DNA of 64,000 nucleotides from Anthoceros angustus (taxonomy: Eukaryota; Streptophyta; Anthocerotopsida; Anthocerotales; Anthocerotaceae), in the NCBI GenBank assembly GCA_010909165.1, contig VJWM01000255.1, positions 62,001 through 126,000 on the forward strand. The letters are read 5' to 3'. The notes beneath the pieces are model-generated. The model made no database searches. It saw only the letters and a list, made by a program, of their open reading frames with translations, and was not told the origin of the DNA. A program made the position numbers and the translations under genes. This document shows, in pieces, positions 44,918 through 58,214 of this stretch (position 1 is the stretch's first letter; the number at the start of each line of letters is the position of its first letter).

Positions 44918-47585
44918 CTACCTGCTTTTGTGGCCACTTTTACCCAACTTCCTCTTCAGAGACTGGACCATGGATGTAATTTCAGCCTTCCTCTTCCTGG
45001 ACGGCTCAGCTACTTTGTCGCTGGGGTCGTTCACTGTTTCAGTGGTGCCAGCTACGACTGCCTTTCGTCTCTGCTTCTCTGCCATGATGCCCATCTGGGC
45101 TGACGATCTGCGACAGGCATAGTAGCAAACAAGTGAGCATCTTGAAAGAAAGGTTGGGACAAGGATGATCGAAGTAACCATCATTAGAATTGGGATTACC
45201 TTCTGAACTGTGGATCCGTCGGTTCAATGGCGAAGTTATGGTTATCGAAGAGCGGAGCAAAGCGAGGGTCTTCCAAGTCAGCTGCTAATGTGGTTTGCGC
45301 CTCATCCTGCGCAGTTTCTCCCTTCTGCTGCGCCTTCTTGTCCCTCTTTCCTTTTTGCTTTTTGATATTAAACCCTTTAACTCCATTTTGCACACCATGG
45401 TCATCCATGAGTAGAAGCTCCAGCTCTGCTTTGCTCCTTTCTTCCTCCTCCTTTGCACTCGCCTTCTCTTTCCTCCTCTTGGCCCTTCCCTCTTCCTTCT
45501 CAGATTGCTTCGCTCTGCTCTGCAACTTGTTTCTTGGAGCACGTTGGATTGTATCCTCCGCAGGTTGGCCATCAGCAGAGGTAAAGAAGGGGTCATTGAA
45601 AGGATCATCGCCTTGATCAAAGAAGGGATCATTTCCACCCCTTTTCAATTCCCCCTTACCCTCATCACTATCTTCGACGTCACTGTCAGTTGTCTCATTA
45701 CGCTTCTTCCCCCTTGCTTTCTTCTTCTCTCTCTTTTTCCTTAAAAACGCTTCCCACACAGTCTCCTCTCCCCTGTTCTTTTCCTCTTTCTTCTGCTGGA
45801 GCCGTTCGCTCAGCTCATCCAGTCCAGTGTGAAAAGTGACTTCCATCTCTTCCTGCTCCTTCTCTTGATCTTCGCCACTTGGGTCTCCTAACAAGAGGCT
45901 TCGATACTTCTCCTTCTTTTTCTCCTTTATCTTGCTGGCTATTCCAGCTTCCGGGCCTGAAGGGCTGGTGTCAGGCGCACCAGCTTCAACCTCAACCTCC
46001 TCATCACCTTCCTCATCACTATCAGAAGCCAGATACTCCGCAAAGTCCATCTCATTCAGCTGCAAGTGAATTAGGGTCAGAACTATCATGACACAGCTTA
46101 CAAAACTACATCATAACTTCAAAAATGATTCGTCTGAACCAGCCAAGGTTACAGCCATTCACCTGATCTGCATTGAAATTCCGCCGCAGAGCTTTCACAC
46201 GGACAGGTTCATCATCATCCCAAGTTAGTTTTACGGTGCTATGCTGGAGAGCTCTTGTCTCAAACTCTGGTGCTTTGTACTCAGCCGGAACCTGCAAAAA
46301 CCTTGCACCTCTTAAGTCTTTACAGCCACAAAAAACCATTCAGTGCCAAAATTTCAGCTGCTTGATAGCTCCCAAGTCCGTTCGAAAGGGAGGTCTTTAC
46401 CTCCGTGGCAGCATCTCGAGGAGGGTGTTTGAACTCCATCTCTTCCGGAATAAAGCGCAAGTCAAGAGTGTTTGATGTGCGTTCAAACTCCATCCCATCA
46501 CACGCTTTATACAACGAATTTGCAGTTGCACTGGAATCACACTCAACTACTGCATAATAGTACCTAATGCCACAAATACCAGACAACCACGTAGCAATTA
46601 GCACAACACCCCCTGGATGTAGGCAACACACCATATCTCAAGTACTCAACGCAGTGACCATAATAAAGCAGTTTCAGCAACGGAACCTTAATTTTGCCTT
46701 CTCATATTGTCTCAGCTTCTCCATATTTTTATCAGGGTCCTCATCTTCTTCGTCCGCATCAAAAACATCAGTTGGACCTTGGACCTCCTCCTGCTTCATC
46801 TGCTCGAGGCCGAATTCTGATGGATAGATCTTCACGGAGGTTATATCACCTCTCTTGGGCAGGAAGGATCGCATCAGGACCAGCAAGTCAACAGCCTGTA
46901 CAGACACCGCAAATGTGGTCAAAGTAAGGGCTATAAGGCATTCGCCTAATCTATCTTCTGCCAGCCACAGGAGACCAACAAGCTCTTCATGATATGAAAC
47001 CGACCTTGATGTGCTGCCAGTCCATGTTGACCATGGCCAACCGTCTTGTCTCCTCATCCGTGGTGGGCACCTTCTCCTCCTGGGCAATAAAACCTAAGCA
47101 TGTTTAATAACTCGAGCAGAGCTCTGCAGCAAGACGGGGAACCCGCACATCCAGGCCCAAACCCGTACCTCCTCTGCCGGATCCTCTTCTTCCAGCTCAC
47201 TCTCCTCATCCGAGGACGAGGACGACGACTCTGAGGCCGAGGCTTCAGCTTCCTCCTCCTCCTTCTCCTCTTCCTCCTCATCATCGCTCACTTCATTCTC
47301 TTCAGCTGCCTCCTTTTCCTCATCAGCCACTCTGTAGTAGCGGCGCAGGGAGTGACGGTCCTTCTTCTCCGTCTTGCGGCCTCGCTTGTCCAGAGCATGA
47401 GGATCGGCAAAATCCTTGTCCTTGAAAATGTGCTGGAAGCGAGCATCGATTGGAACCTTGGCCTCTTTCTTTGGCATGCGCTGGAAGCGCGGATCCGCAT
47501 GCAGCCTCGCAAACCGGGGATCTTGCACGACCTCGTCAATTTTGCCTCTGGGCTTAGAACCCCGTCCTCCATCTCTGCGCGCCAT
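44918..47585 (-). CDS. ESF1: ESF1-like nucleolar pre-rRNA processing protein
   Basis: Homologue of yeast Esf1, a nucleolar factor of 18S rRNA maturation. Exons on the minus strand: 47169-47585 (MARRDGGRG; VVQDPRFARL; DPRFQRMPKKE; then a long Asp/Glu/Ser run), 47005-47079, 46687-46895 (KRGDITSVKIYPSEFGLEQM), 46401-46563 (YYYAVVECDSSATANSLY), 46163-46291 (LTWDDDEPVR), 45199-46059 (MDFAEYLASDSDEE; LLLGDPSGEDQEKEQ; highly charged; ends AADLEDPRFAPLFDNHNFAI) and 44918-45107 (ending KRKLGKSGHKSR, TAG). The repeated DPRF box and the bipartite RNA-binding domain split by an acidic linker are family features. Full length. It is divergent from the gene at 47943. Confidence 0.94.
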
Positions 47586-47942
47586 CTTCCCTCGAACAGC
47601 GAACAGCGAACAGCTTCAGCTACTGTGTGAAGGACATACGTTCTCCGATTCCTCCGCTTTGAACACCTATGCTTTCTTCAAATTTTGAAGTATTAGATAA
47701 AGGTGATATATCCGGCTCCTAACTCACATATGTAGCAGCTTTCTTGTGCAGTTTCAGCGGAGAGTGGCGGAGAGGAACCTTCTTTTCGAGGAAGTCATGG
47801 ATGCTTCGCGCCCAGCTCAGGGCAAGGCGAGCCGCCGAGACAGAAGACAGGCAATCCTGTGGAGGAGGAAATGACGATGTTACCTGGCTACATCTGGCCC
47901 TAAATCTGAAGCCAAGGGAGAGGCAATCGAATTGCTCGGAGA
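47586..47942. promoter_or_regulatory. Divergent upstream region of ESF1 and the 47943 gene
   Basis: About 360 bases between start codons, probably a shared promoter. The 5' extension of the rightward frame to 47744 lacks conservation and I treat it as UTR. Confidence 0.45.
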
Positions 47943-49165
47943 TGAGTTTCCTAGCAGGCCGACTGGCAGCCTCGGAGGGCGCCTACTTCAAAGAGACGTC
48001 CAAGTCTGCGCTGGTGGCGCTGAAGCAGAATTTGGAGAAAAGGGGGGGAGTGGCAAAGCAGGCAGAGAGCGGATCCGGAGGAGGGGAACACGCAGACGTG
48101 CTGCCGGAAGTTCTGCGCCATTCGGTTCCGCTGGTTGTCACTCCTGCTGAGGTTGCGGCTTCGGAGTCCTTGCCGCAGTCCACCTCCCTTGCCGCTGTGG
48201 CTGCCAGGAGCGCGGCTCAGGCTTCTGCGGAGCCTGCAAGGCTGGGTGCTACCGGCCAGCGGATTTTCGTTGCTGTACCGCAGACTGCGCTAGGGCCTCG
48301 GAAGTGAGTGCCTGCCTCTTGCGTGGTTATTGGAGAAATGGAGTATGTGGCATAGGTGTTTGATGTGATGCTGTTTGCTGCAGATGGGAGATCGATGCGC
48401 AGGCGGTCAAGGTGGTGCCTTCGACGGCCAATGCAGCTAGAACGGATGTCGATGATACGCGTAATTTGAAGGATGCGGTTGAGGGATATCTCTCGAGTAA
48501 GTGCATTGCCCTGGTTTGGTTGCCGACACGATCTGATCAGACGCGTCTCGTTGTTTTCTAATTTACGCGGTCTGGCAGTTACCAAGGCTTTCTTTTTGGC
48601 CACGGCACTGGTGTTTGGTGGTGGCACACTTGCAGTGGGAGTGACAGCCTCACGCCTCCAGATGAAAACGGTAAGCAGAATTGTTTGTTCGTGGGGTGCA
48701 TGAGAGTATAGCCAATCTCTCTGCCTTGGATTGGGGGCTCTGATCCTTTGTTCTGTTTCCTGTATCTTTGCAGTTTGAAGACGTGAGGATCAAAGGCAAG
48801 GAGTTGATGAGACCTCGCGTTGAAGCATGGCAGAACAGATTCGAGCCCTTGAAAATCTGGGTGCGTGTTCCAGCCCTTGCGTAGTGACAAAGAGAGTCTC
48901 AGTTCTGCATAGTCACTTGTTTGCATCAGGGATTGAGGTATACTGGTAGTATTCCCCTAGCCTCCCCTGATATCTAATAAAGCTTTCTGCGTACTGCAAG
49001 CAGGTACATGGGCTGTCTGCACGTGGACAACGAGATGAATATAGGCGTCACGAACTTGGTGCAGTGTTTGGCCTGGCTTCTGGTGTCTCACAGAATTGTG
49101 TTCAAAGCGTCAGCGGTGTCAAGGCATCTTGTTCTTCTTCTGAAAGGAACGATGTCCTTGTGTAG
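47943..49165 (+). CDS. Conserved plant protein of unknown function with one membrane span
   Basis: Exons: 47943-48303 (MSFLAGRLAASEGAYF, a start I associate with an uncharacterised plant family), 48384-48496 (WEIDAQAVKVVPSTANA), 48579-48670 (ITKAFFLATALVFGGGTLAV, a clear membrane span), 48774-48860 (FEDVRIKGKELMRPRVEAWQ) and 49004-49165 (VHGLSARGQRDEY to TAG). Borders are GT-AG and frames join without stops. Size is about 270 residues. The middle of exon 1 is Ala/Ser-rich and variable. The long segment before the membrane span and the short basic segment after it are otherwise without known domains. An in-frame upstream start at 47744 is possible but unlikely. Confidence 0.75.
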
Positions 49166-49373
49166 GGGTGTGGACCCCCTTTCTTTCACTCGGGAAGCTG
49201 TGCCTCCCTTTGTTTGTAGTGCACCGAGATTCTGACCTGGTGGTCTACAAGGTGAAGGAGGTAGTATTTCCTGTATATTGTGCTTAGTTCCTGTTGTCAT
49301 CGTACGGGGAGGGCGGCTTGCTCCTCACACAAGGCTTATTGTATGTACATACGTACTGCATCTTGTACATGTT

Positions 49374-50823
49374 CTACTCTTCGTACTTGGGAACAGCAGG
49401 CTTCCCACACAAGGCTTTTACGATTTCCAGAGGAGTGATAATACCAAGAAGCCGTCCATCCTCCTCGGTCACCCACACATGGGGAGCTCCATGAGAAAGC
49501 ATTTGAGCAAGGACTGCAGCGAGGGAGCTCCGTGGTCGACAAGTCACAAGCTCACTCATCAAGGGCCTTCGACTCCACTGGCCAAGACGGTCAAGCAAAG
49601 CCTCTGTAAGCAGAGGAGAATTGCAGAGACAAGTTGCTTTTTCAAGCCGTCCTAGTGCAACAGATGTTCTCGTACTGAGTTTATGTACTGACACATGAGC
49701 GCCGTCTGCCAGGTCTTCCCCTGAGTTCCTGGCAACCTTTGAGGATAACTGTGGAAGACTGCAAACACCTCTGTAGTAGCTGCAGTACATTGTAAACTCA
49801 GCCGCCGACAAGGTTGCAAATGCAGCGACCACCCAGTCCTCACAACCTGGTAAACTATGCCTGGAGACCTCCCCAACAATTCGGTAATCACCTGAACCGG
49901 CAACACAGTCCTGCGAGTCCCTGCACACAGTTTCTTCCACCACTGCAATGGCAGCGTGGTTCCCTCGTGATCTAGCTTTCTGGAAAATATCGGCGGCAGC
50001 CAATGCCTGCAAGTACAAGTGAAGTGAGTTTCAGGCAGCCAGCACCAAGGGCCATCAGAAGCTTTGGTGAGTGAATACCTGAGCTTCCGCATTCAGCATG
50101 AGGAAATCTCTCGTTATGATTCCGAGAGAGTCTACAGACGTCAAAGGGATGGGCGCCAGAGCACCCAAGCACCCAGTCAGGAAGCGAATTATCTCGGGCA
50201 AGCAAAGGCAGCAGTACTCCTGTTTCTCCATCAGAAGTGAGCTAAACCGTGTGGCAGGTGGTGATACTATCCATTGACCATTGTATACGACCGAGAAATG
50301 ACTTGATAGTCGTTGGTCTTCGGAATTCAAGGGCACCAATAACCTCTCCGCTCCTTGTAAGAACAGTTCCAGAGCGTCATACAGTCTGCATGCACCACAA
50401 GATCAGGTTTTGAAGCCTATGACATCAGGAGCTCAGCAGCGAATACAGGAAATCGAACCTCGTTGCAGGATCCACATACTGGATGAGCCCACGACTAACA
50501 CGTACGATATCAGCTACTGGGCACTGAAGAGCCCTCTCCGGGTTCTGCAGGCTTTCAGGTGAAGCCAGAAAAACCATAATATCCATCAAGGAGATGATAC
50601 CTAGAAACCTGTCAACCCTCCCTTTTGGATTGTCCTCCGCACCCTGTCCCATCGTGTACCTCCTGGGCGTCTGCCAGACAGCTACTTCCACTTGGTTGGT
50701 CGACTTCAACGTCGTAAGGGCATGATGGACTGAAGCTGAGTGAGGAAATTCTTTCATTCTTGGCTTTCCAAGAGTTATATCACCTACGACATGATAAAAG
50801 AGAACAGCTGACATAGATGACAA
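49374..50823 (-). CDS. CBS-domain protein, CBSX6-like
   Basis: Plant CBS-domain protein of the CBSX6 type; ligand and partner are unknown. Three exons on the minus strand: 50459-50823 (MSSMSAVLFYHVVGDITLGK; FLGIISLMDIMVFLASPE), 50079-50385 (LYDALELFLQGAERLLVPLN; FLTGCLGALAPIPLTSVDSL) and 49374-50006 (RIVGEVS; then SLAAVLAQMLSHGAPHVWV; GIITPLEIVKALCGKP; stop TAG). The VGD start, the GCLGALAPIPL signature between CBS pairs and the AQMLSHGAPHVWVTEEDG end fit the family along its full length. The region 50824-51900 on its 5' side shows no further exon. Confidence 0.88.
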
Positions 50824-51912
50824 TGTAAAGCACCCAGTGAATCCCGCTCACTTGCAGAGTGAATGACACTCGGATTCAACCGCTTGGACCTTCCACAGAG
50901 AATGGGTACCAAAGCTGCCCCTGCCAATCTGCGACCCAATCCAATCGCTTTCAGACTTGCACTGCCTAGCTCTCTCATGCTTATATATCAGCTGCCTGAG
51001 ACACCAAAGCATCGTACGAGCTTCATGCAGTTCGTCCTCAAAAGTCCGATTCATCGCGCTCGGATGCAGACCACTGCACCTGCCTAGCTGCTGCAAACAA
51101 CCTGGCATATGTCACCTAATTTGACAAACCAAATGTGTGCTACCATGTCGCTGTGATCTGTCTCTCAAGCCGCCAGAAACAAGCACGCAGGGCACAAGAC
51201 AGGATGCACAGGCATTCGAGGATAGACAAGCATAGACTACACATCCTTCGCCTTGAAAGACCACAATGAGCACCTCCGGTGTTTCCATCGTTTTTCCCCT
51301 CAATAAAATAGATTTCAACAAGTCCGGAGAAGGAAGACAGGGCACAAACCACGCCACGTAGCTTAGTGGGACCTTAGGATAAGCATGCCATGGGGAGTTT
51401 TCGTTGTCCATGGCACACAGATGCGAACCTGATAGGGCGATGCTCTGTTTTGCAAAAGCTTCACCGCTTTCACCGACTGAACAGCTGTGTCGTACGTCAT
51501 TCAAGGTGCTACGACCGTGGGCCCTCTCTTGACTGGACCGAACAGGGACGACCCCGCCAAACCTACATTCAACGGGTCGTTTGCTTAAACTGCCAGACCA
51601 GAAAACCTCGTCTCGTTTGTTTTATCCTTCCACTACAACCGACTGCAGGTTGTGACCGACACGCATGCAATACAAAACTCATGTACAGCATGACTGTTCA
51701 AAGGAGTGTATGTCACGCATAGGTGGTTCCTGACCTATTATTACAATAACACGTTCAAGCAGCTGAACAATTCCACCTGTAGCAGCATGAGCTCCGACTG
51801 ATGCGATCTGAACAGCAGAGACTAAGGGTCTTCAACCTGCAGTGGTGATACAAGGGTATGGGAATCAGGACACCCAGAGACAGAAATCCTAGCAGATGAG
51901 AATAAGACTATA
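50824..51912. other. Upstream of CBSX6-like gene, downstream of Agenet-PHD gene
   Basis: No conserved coding sequence. A last small exon of the Agenet-PHD gene could lie near 51820-51840, because the reading frame at 51913 ends in a plausible splice donor. Confidence 0.45.
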
Positions 51913-54900
51913 TTAGGAGGGCTCACCTTCAGATCGGATGATAAACTCCGTCAAAGCTTTCCTGACCTCCACGGTTGTAAACACAAGACTGTTAAAATTT
52001 TGTTTACAATATGTCATGAGGTCTCTTAAAGTCTCTAGAAAGGATTCGGGTGCGTTGCGCAATATCAGCTCGAGTAACACAATCTCACTTTTGAGACTTT
52101 CCAGGGCTTCACTCAAGCACTCTGACAGCTGTGGCATATCCGGGAGCGTCCTTTGAGCTTGCCCCAACTTCATTATCCTGTCAATCCCATCACGGATCGA
52201 CTTGAGAAATCGGGGTAGAACCAATTGGGGGTGGCATTGGCAGTTGCTGCAAGTGAAATACACCCCTGCAACCTGTTCACCTGCAAGGTTCAGAAACGGA
52301 TCACCTGAGTAACATTAGGTCATTGCAATGCATGCATGCCTGAGATAGAGACCAACATTTCACTGACAATGTTACCCTGCTGGTTGGTCGAGACTGGTCG
52401 CATCATTGCCAAGAGACAATTTTCCAGTGCACAAGCTGTGTGCAGTCCTGTCTTGCAGACCATGCACTCAACCCTGGTGCCCAGAGATAGCTTCCCGTTC
52501 ATTGATTTCTGATCGGACATACCAATGGTTATATACTACTTGACATAGTCCAGGGACAGATTACTTTCGTAAGGAAGGACATGGGAGACCAATCAGGAGT
52601 GGCTACGCACAACATCTGTGCCTGTAAGAGAAACAAATTCATTATGGGCATTTGAGTGGAGACTTACCCGGCAGCCACGACAGATATCTGCCCAAAACCC
52701 AACCGCTCCCTGTGTTTGCCTCATATCCGTCACATATTTGTTACAGTGCAACAAGCTCTGCATCTGTTGGATTGGAGACATTGGAATACTCGGCATTCCA
52801 ATCGCCGTAATTCCCACAAGATGCTGCTGAGTCACTTCAGGCGGACGATGGCTGCTGTACTGCAGCTGTAGCAGATGATTTGCTGCTGAAACATACGGAT
52901 GCTGTAGTCCATGATGTACAAACTGCTGCAAATTTTGGCTTGTCTGCTGAGAGCTAGCTGCCTGAGTTGGGGTGCCATACAGCAAGCTCTGCCCCTGCCT
53001 GACAAGAGGAGCTGCTCCATGGACGTCATTCCTTGGAGTGATTTGGTTCAAGTGGGGACTTGGAGCACCAGTCAACTGAATTAAGTCTTGCTGCACAGTT
53101 GGACCTATTGCTCCCTGGCAGGAATCCTGACGGTTCACAGCAGACAGCAGGATCGTACAGCTTCCAACAGCAGTTGATGGCTTGCTCTTTTGTTCCACTC
53201 CTGTGCAGGCACCAGCATCAGTTCTAGAGTACGTGATCCCATGTGACGTAACAGGGTGTTGAGACGGGGACATTGAACCACCATTAGAAAACTCTTTGAG
53301 AAGCTGCAAAACGGTTTTGTCAAAAGACAAAAATGTGTCAGCAATAAATCTCCATATAGAGCAAAAACAAGACATGATAGTTGGCAAGCCCAAAAGCTGC
53401 TAACTTCAGCCAGAAAACATGCCACAATCTTTAAGCAAGAAAGTACCTCTGTGTTCTTTGACACGTGTGTAACAGCAACCCTCCACTGATTGCCATTTGA
53501 CTCAGGGAACTTGGCAGGCGGCAGATTTCCTTCTTTCGCTGCAAGTGGAGTGCTGGGACTATCAACAGTATTGGTTGTTCCACACGGATTATCCAGACAT
53601 ATAATTTCTGCTGGGCCTCCTTTACAGACGTTCAAACGGGCCACCGCAGTGTGGGGACCAGAAACCTCATCTGAAGTCTCACCAGGCTCATCCAGACATA
53701 TTATAGGACCTGTTACGTACCCTTTAACTTCGTCCGACCTCCGTCGGTCAGTTAACACATTGGTCACTCTAAACACGTCCCTCTGGGCTGAATTGAGATC
53801 AGTCTGCATGCAAGCCTCCACAGTTGATTTTCTGGTGGAGACATGCTCTACAGGTGGCTGCGCCAGGGCGGCTGGTACAGGATCTATGCCAATAGGGCGA
53901 TTGGGCATACTAGCAGCTGGAATCACACCATTTCCTGGATGCTTACAGGGCTGTGCTGCTTCCGCTGCTTTTGTTGCTGCAGGGGCCTCTCGTACAGCGC
54001 TATCAAGAGGCTGTGGACCATCATCTATCAAACCTTGCACTGCATTACAAATAGCACTAGCTTCCCCCAAAGTTTTCACATATGCAAGAATGATTTCGTG
54101 ATTGTTCCGGGCAGCATCAAGACCAATCACCTGCCACGCAGCTCCATCCTGTTCAATTCGAAATTTCATGCTGTGCCTGTTCTCAGTTACATCGTCCAAA
54201 GATCTTGCTGATTCCAGAAGACTGAGTTCTTGGCTGTTCAGGTAACTCTTGTAAATACCCGTAGCTACCATGATTCCAGATTCATATATATCCAATTGCT
54301 CCATACACCGGGCACTAGAAAATACTGCTGGGCTTATTCCTGCATACGCCGGACCAGTGTCACTGTTACTAACCAGCAGACCTACAGGGTGGTCACTTCT
54401 ATCAACCAGATCCATGCCTTCTATACTGTCTACAAAACTTGGACCAAGTTTGTCAGTTGGGGCCTCTGATTCCTTGCTACCAGCCCTTACAGATCCGCCA
54501 GAGGGCTGGGAAGCTGTCCCAGAAGCATTGATGTTAGCCTTCATTTCAGTCTCATCTACATGTAGGTTTAACCCTTTGACACCAACTATATCGGGTTCGG
54601 GCACATCCTGAAGTTGCTGCGAGCTCCCAAAGGTCTTTTCTTCAGATACCCACCCTGATTCAATACAAGATGATGTGGCACTTAAGCCAGCACCTACTTC
54701 AACTTCTCCAACAGACTGGATTTGCTCCTGACGAGCAACGGAATCATTGTCACCATTGTCTGCTCTACTTTCTGATACTTGATCAAGAACACTGTCAACA
54801 CCTTTTGGACAACTCTGAACCTTGATGCTGTCAGCCCTTTGTCCAGAGCCATGTTCTTCTGCCCAAGCTCTCGAATTTTTCAAGGGAGCTGTAAACCGGC

Positions 54901-56724
54901 TATGGATCAAAGACTCCAGTGGTGGTACCTCCTGTTTCAGAACACTTCGCATGGTAGTTATCTGTCCCCATAACATCTTTGAGACGTCTGACACAAGTGC
55001 ATCCTGCTCCAACAAATCAGCACTGATTAACTGCTCCATCCGCTCGAATGACACTGCATCTGTGCACTGAGATCTGACAACCATTAGAGCCAGAAGTGAA
55101 CGGCATAGATCAGCAAGGAGCAACAGTGCTTCAAATCCTGCACACATGGAATGTACTATCTTGAGAGACATATGCTTCATGGTGTCACCAACATACCTTG
55201 GGACGCTTCCCATGTGAGCAGTCCAATCCACTTTGAGTGTCACTCAATGTCTCACCCTGACCAGCGCCTGTTGGCACTCTTTCCCAGGTCTGTTCTCCAT
55301 GAGTGTCATACTTCCTTTTAGTCCATAAGCTATTTGATCTCTTTGAGCGTTGAAGCACCTCTTCAGCCTTTGCGAGTTTGCGCAATTTGCAAGGTCGTAA
55401 CCTTGGTCTCTTCAACAGGGCTTTTGCATTTGCAGAACATATTGCTAGTTCTTCTTGTTTCTCATGGCTGACCCCTAGAGAGGCATTCGTTTCAGGCATA
55501 TCTTGAATCTTATTGACGTCTGTCATGGTCTCAGAATCTGAACTCCTTCGTCCACCTGCAAGTTGACAGAGGCACCAACTGTGACCCTCAATCTCAAAGC
55601 CTAGAGTGGGAAGCCCCACTGCACGATTGCTACCCACTTCCATAAATTGCCAGATCCCTTTATAATTCGCCCATGAGTTTAGTAGCTGACTGAGTGCATG
55701 CAAGGCCAGCAACAAAAGAGATGATGAGGCAAGCTGACGCACACATTACATTTGAGATGTTCTGCATTGCTGGGACAGTGATCTCCAGACAAGTAGACAA
55801 GTTCAACACGAGAATTCGATAGGCAAGCCTGCTAAAACCCAGAGAGCAAATTACTTAGATTAGAGATTTGAAATGCCCTGCAGGCTCATTCCCATTACAC
55901 TCTACAAAGCATGGCTAGACATGCTGATCACACCAACCTGACTTGGGTTGTAACGGCCGTTGTAGAAGTCCTCCACATACCACGTGTACCCCACAGTCCA
56001 ACCGCTTGCCACACTCCAGCTCAAAGAAGGACGCAGATGCTCGGGTTCCACAAAGTACTTGTCTTCCACCTTTCGCTCACCCTGAGGTGGCCAGTGTTGT
56101 CGAACCTGCCCAACACCATCTCGTGAGCCAGAAACTAAAAGTGAAGAGCATACTTCAGCCAGGTGTCACACAGCGAAGCATCTATCGGCAGGGATTGGGG
56201 TCACCTCCACCATTCCATCCTCACGGACAGAAACGACTTTGGCCTTCCACCAGGTAAATTGGTGAAGCCATTCTACATCCTCGCCCACTTTCCAAGGATC
56301 CTCACTCACAATTCCTAACTGAGCAGGACCAGATAGTCTGACGACCTCGTGCTTTCGAACAAGTTTTGGAGGCAAGGGCCTACACATCAAGTACTTCTGT
56401 TTTTGCCTTCGCCTAGGGATAGCTTGATACAAATCCATCCATTCCCTGGCTGCATGCCCACCAGCAACCCCAGAAAGCAACAGGAGCTGAAATTTCTACA
56501 TTACAGGAGGTACCAAAGAACCTGTAAGACCGTAACGTATCAATAGACCCACCTTGTCCAGGGAAGTCCAGATACTCAATGTACATGGACACCCGCCTGT
56601 TGCGTTTTTCCTGGATGTCGTGAATCTTGCACCTGAACCACCCACCTCGATACCCTTCTAAATGCGACAGCACCTCTACCTCTTCGGCAAGACCGAACGG
56701 ACAAATAGCCTCCGACATGGCCAT
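51913..56724 (-). CDS. Agenet-domain and PHD-type zinc-finger protein, putative chromatin reader
   Basis: Large nuclear protein. Start ATG at 56724 (MAMSEAICPFGLAEEVEVLS). The first exon (56553-56724) carries an Agenet/Tudor strand set with GYRGGWFRCKIHDI and YIEYLDFPGQ. The next (about 56170-56486) has LYQAIPRR and a second set, WKVGEDVEWLHQFTWWKAKV. About 55940-56115 gives KVEDKYFVEPEHLRPSLSW, the typical end of an Agenet pair. 55185-55740 is basic with nuclear-signal-like runs (KRPRLRPCKLRK), and 53440-55160 is long and disordered. About 52660-53300 is Gln/His-rich, ending in CRGC. 52330-52520 gives VECMVCKTGLHTACA and 51913-52270 YFTCSNC then a helical tail; together these Cys/His pairs make a C4HC3 finger split by introns. 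Some exon joins and the 3' end are approximate. Histone-mark reading is inferred from domains only. Confidence 0.75.
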
Positions 56725-58200
56725 AGACCCTATCCACCAACTGCAACACACAGCAGGACATGAGGAACTTAAAAAAGAAGCCTCAAGCCAGAGGCCATCT
56801 CCTCCGGATGCAAACAAAAAATCTACGACTTCTACACTGATCACACCGCTACCTGCCAATTAACCACAAACGGATGCTAAGATCACAAGGGGATGGCTAC
56901 ACTCGGAATTTCCCACCATGCCTGACAAAGCAGACCGGTACATTCCCATCACATGCGGTCACTCAGCGGTACGGAGTGCAACGCAAAAACAGACAGCCAG
57001 CGTTGCATGTCGCATCCAGTGCACATGCATGAAAGGGAAAGCGCGGTGCATTGCGACTCCCTACTAAATCCACAGACAAGGCCTTGCTCTGCGAAAAGGA
57101 GGATGAAAAGCTTCTTCCCAGTGCACAATGAGGTCCCCAAAGTTCTCCAGCTTACCAGGCCACGCCAAGTCCGAATTGATCGGGCCGGGGCCCGCCGTCG
57201 CCTGGGCTATCAGATCAATTCCACCGCAGAAGGAGAAACACATTCCTCCGACGAAACACGGCCTATAAGCCGGCATCATGCCATCCCTCTGACTTGCAGA
57301 AAGCCACTCGGCGAACGCTTCATCGGGAAGGGGGAGACAGAAGCGCAACCGCACGGAATCCGAGAAGCTGCAAGGCCGGTGCCTCCATCGAGGCTTTCCT
57401 CAGCGGGGTTGCGGGAAGGAACAGGAAGAGACACGCAGGAGCAAACTGCAAAGCTCGCTTACCTTGAAGCCGGCTCTACCATCGAAGCACCACGACAGCC
57501 TCGGGCGTAACTCGTAAGTTCCGGAAGACCGTATCAAGCGCCCAGCCTATACGGATTCGAAAACACCCATATTCCTTTGGAGGATTGCCTGGAACCTTGT
57601 AACCGTTGTCGCTTACGAGGGAGCAACACAATTTCGTCGCCTACGGAATTTCACCTTCCAATTTTCCCTCGTCTAGCTTCACAGTCGGATGACAGCCTTC
57701 TAGCTCACGCTCCAATTTCCGATGACGGGGTCCCCAACGTCACGCTGAAATGATCCGGTAAAACAAATCAGCGCCTTAATCCATTTCAGATTTTAGGGTA
57801 TCTCTAGAAGGCTGTGTCCTAATAAGTGATCTCAATTTCATCACTGATTGGACACTACGTCGGCCCTCGCGGAACAACTTTTAACCACCCAAAACCTTAA
57901 GCCAAGAAAATCACAAAATATTACATATTAATTAAAATAAACTAAATATATTATATATCAATTGACATATCATCTGTGTGTATAAAGCTTCTTACCTCAG
58001 CATGTTTATGTGCACCCCTGTTCTTTGGGCGAATGTCGTCGTACTTTCTTGCTGTGGTTTGTGTTCTTTTATGATCAGTATCATGTGGCACAGCACAAAG
58101 ATCAGTTGTTTTACGACACGAAGATCAGTTGTCTATCCAAAGTAGATCGGGCATTCACAATCTACGTGATTTAGAGGACCCAACGGTTTACAATAACGGA
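56725..58200. other. Upstream of the Agenet-PHD gene, no gene recognised
   Basis: 56725-57500 is GC-balanced with short frames on both strands that match nothing. 57500-58200 is plain intergenic sequence, AT-rich near 57900-57990. Confidence 0.5.
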
Positions 58201-58214
58201 GATAACCGACTTGG

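Noticed and set aside
45227-45616. 129-residue plus ORF opposite ESF1
   Set aside because: Antisense of a Lys/Glu-rich exon, which always reads Leu/Phe/Ser-rich on the other strand; not a membrane protein gene.
53135-55243. 702-residue minus ORF as one intact exon
   Set aside because: The frame runs through probable introns at both ends (near 53300-53440 and before 55160), where it turns into unconserved sequence. Only the middle is taken as exon of the Agenet-PHD gene.
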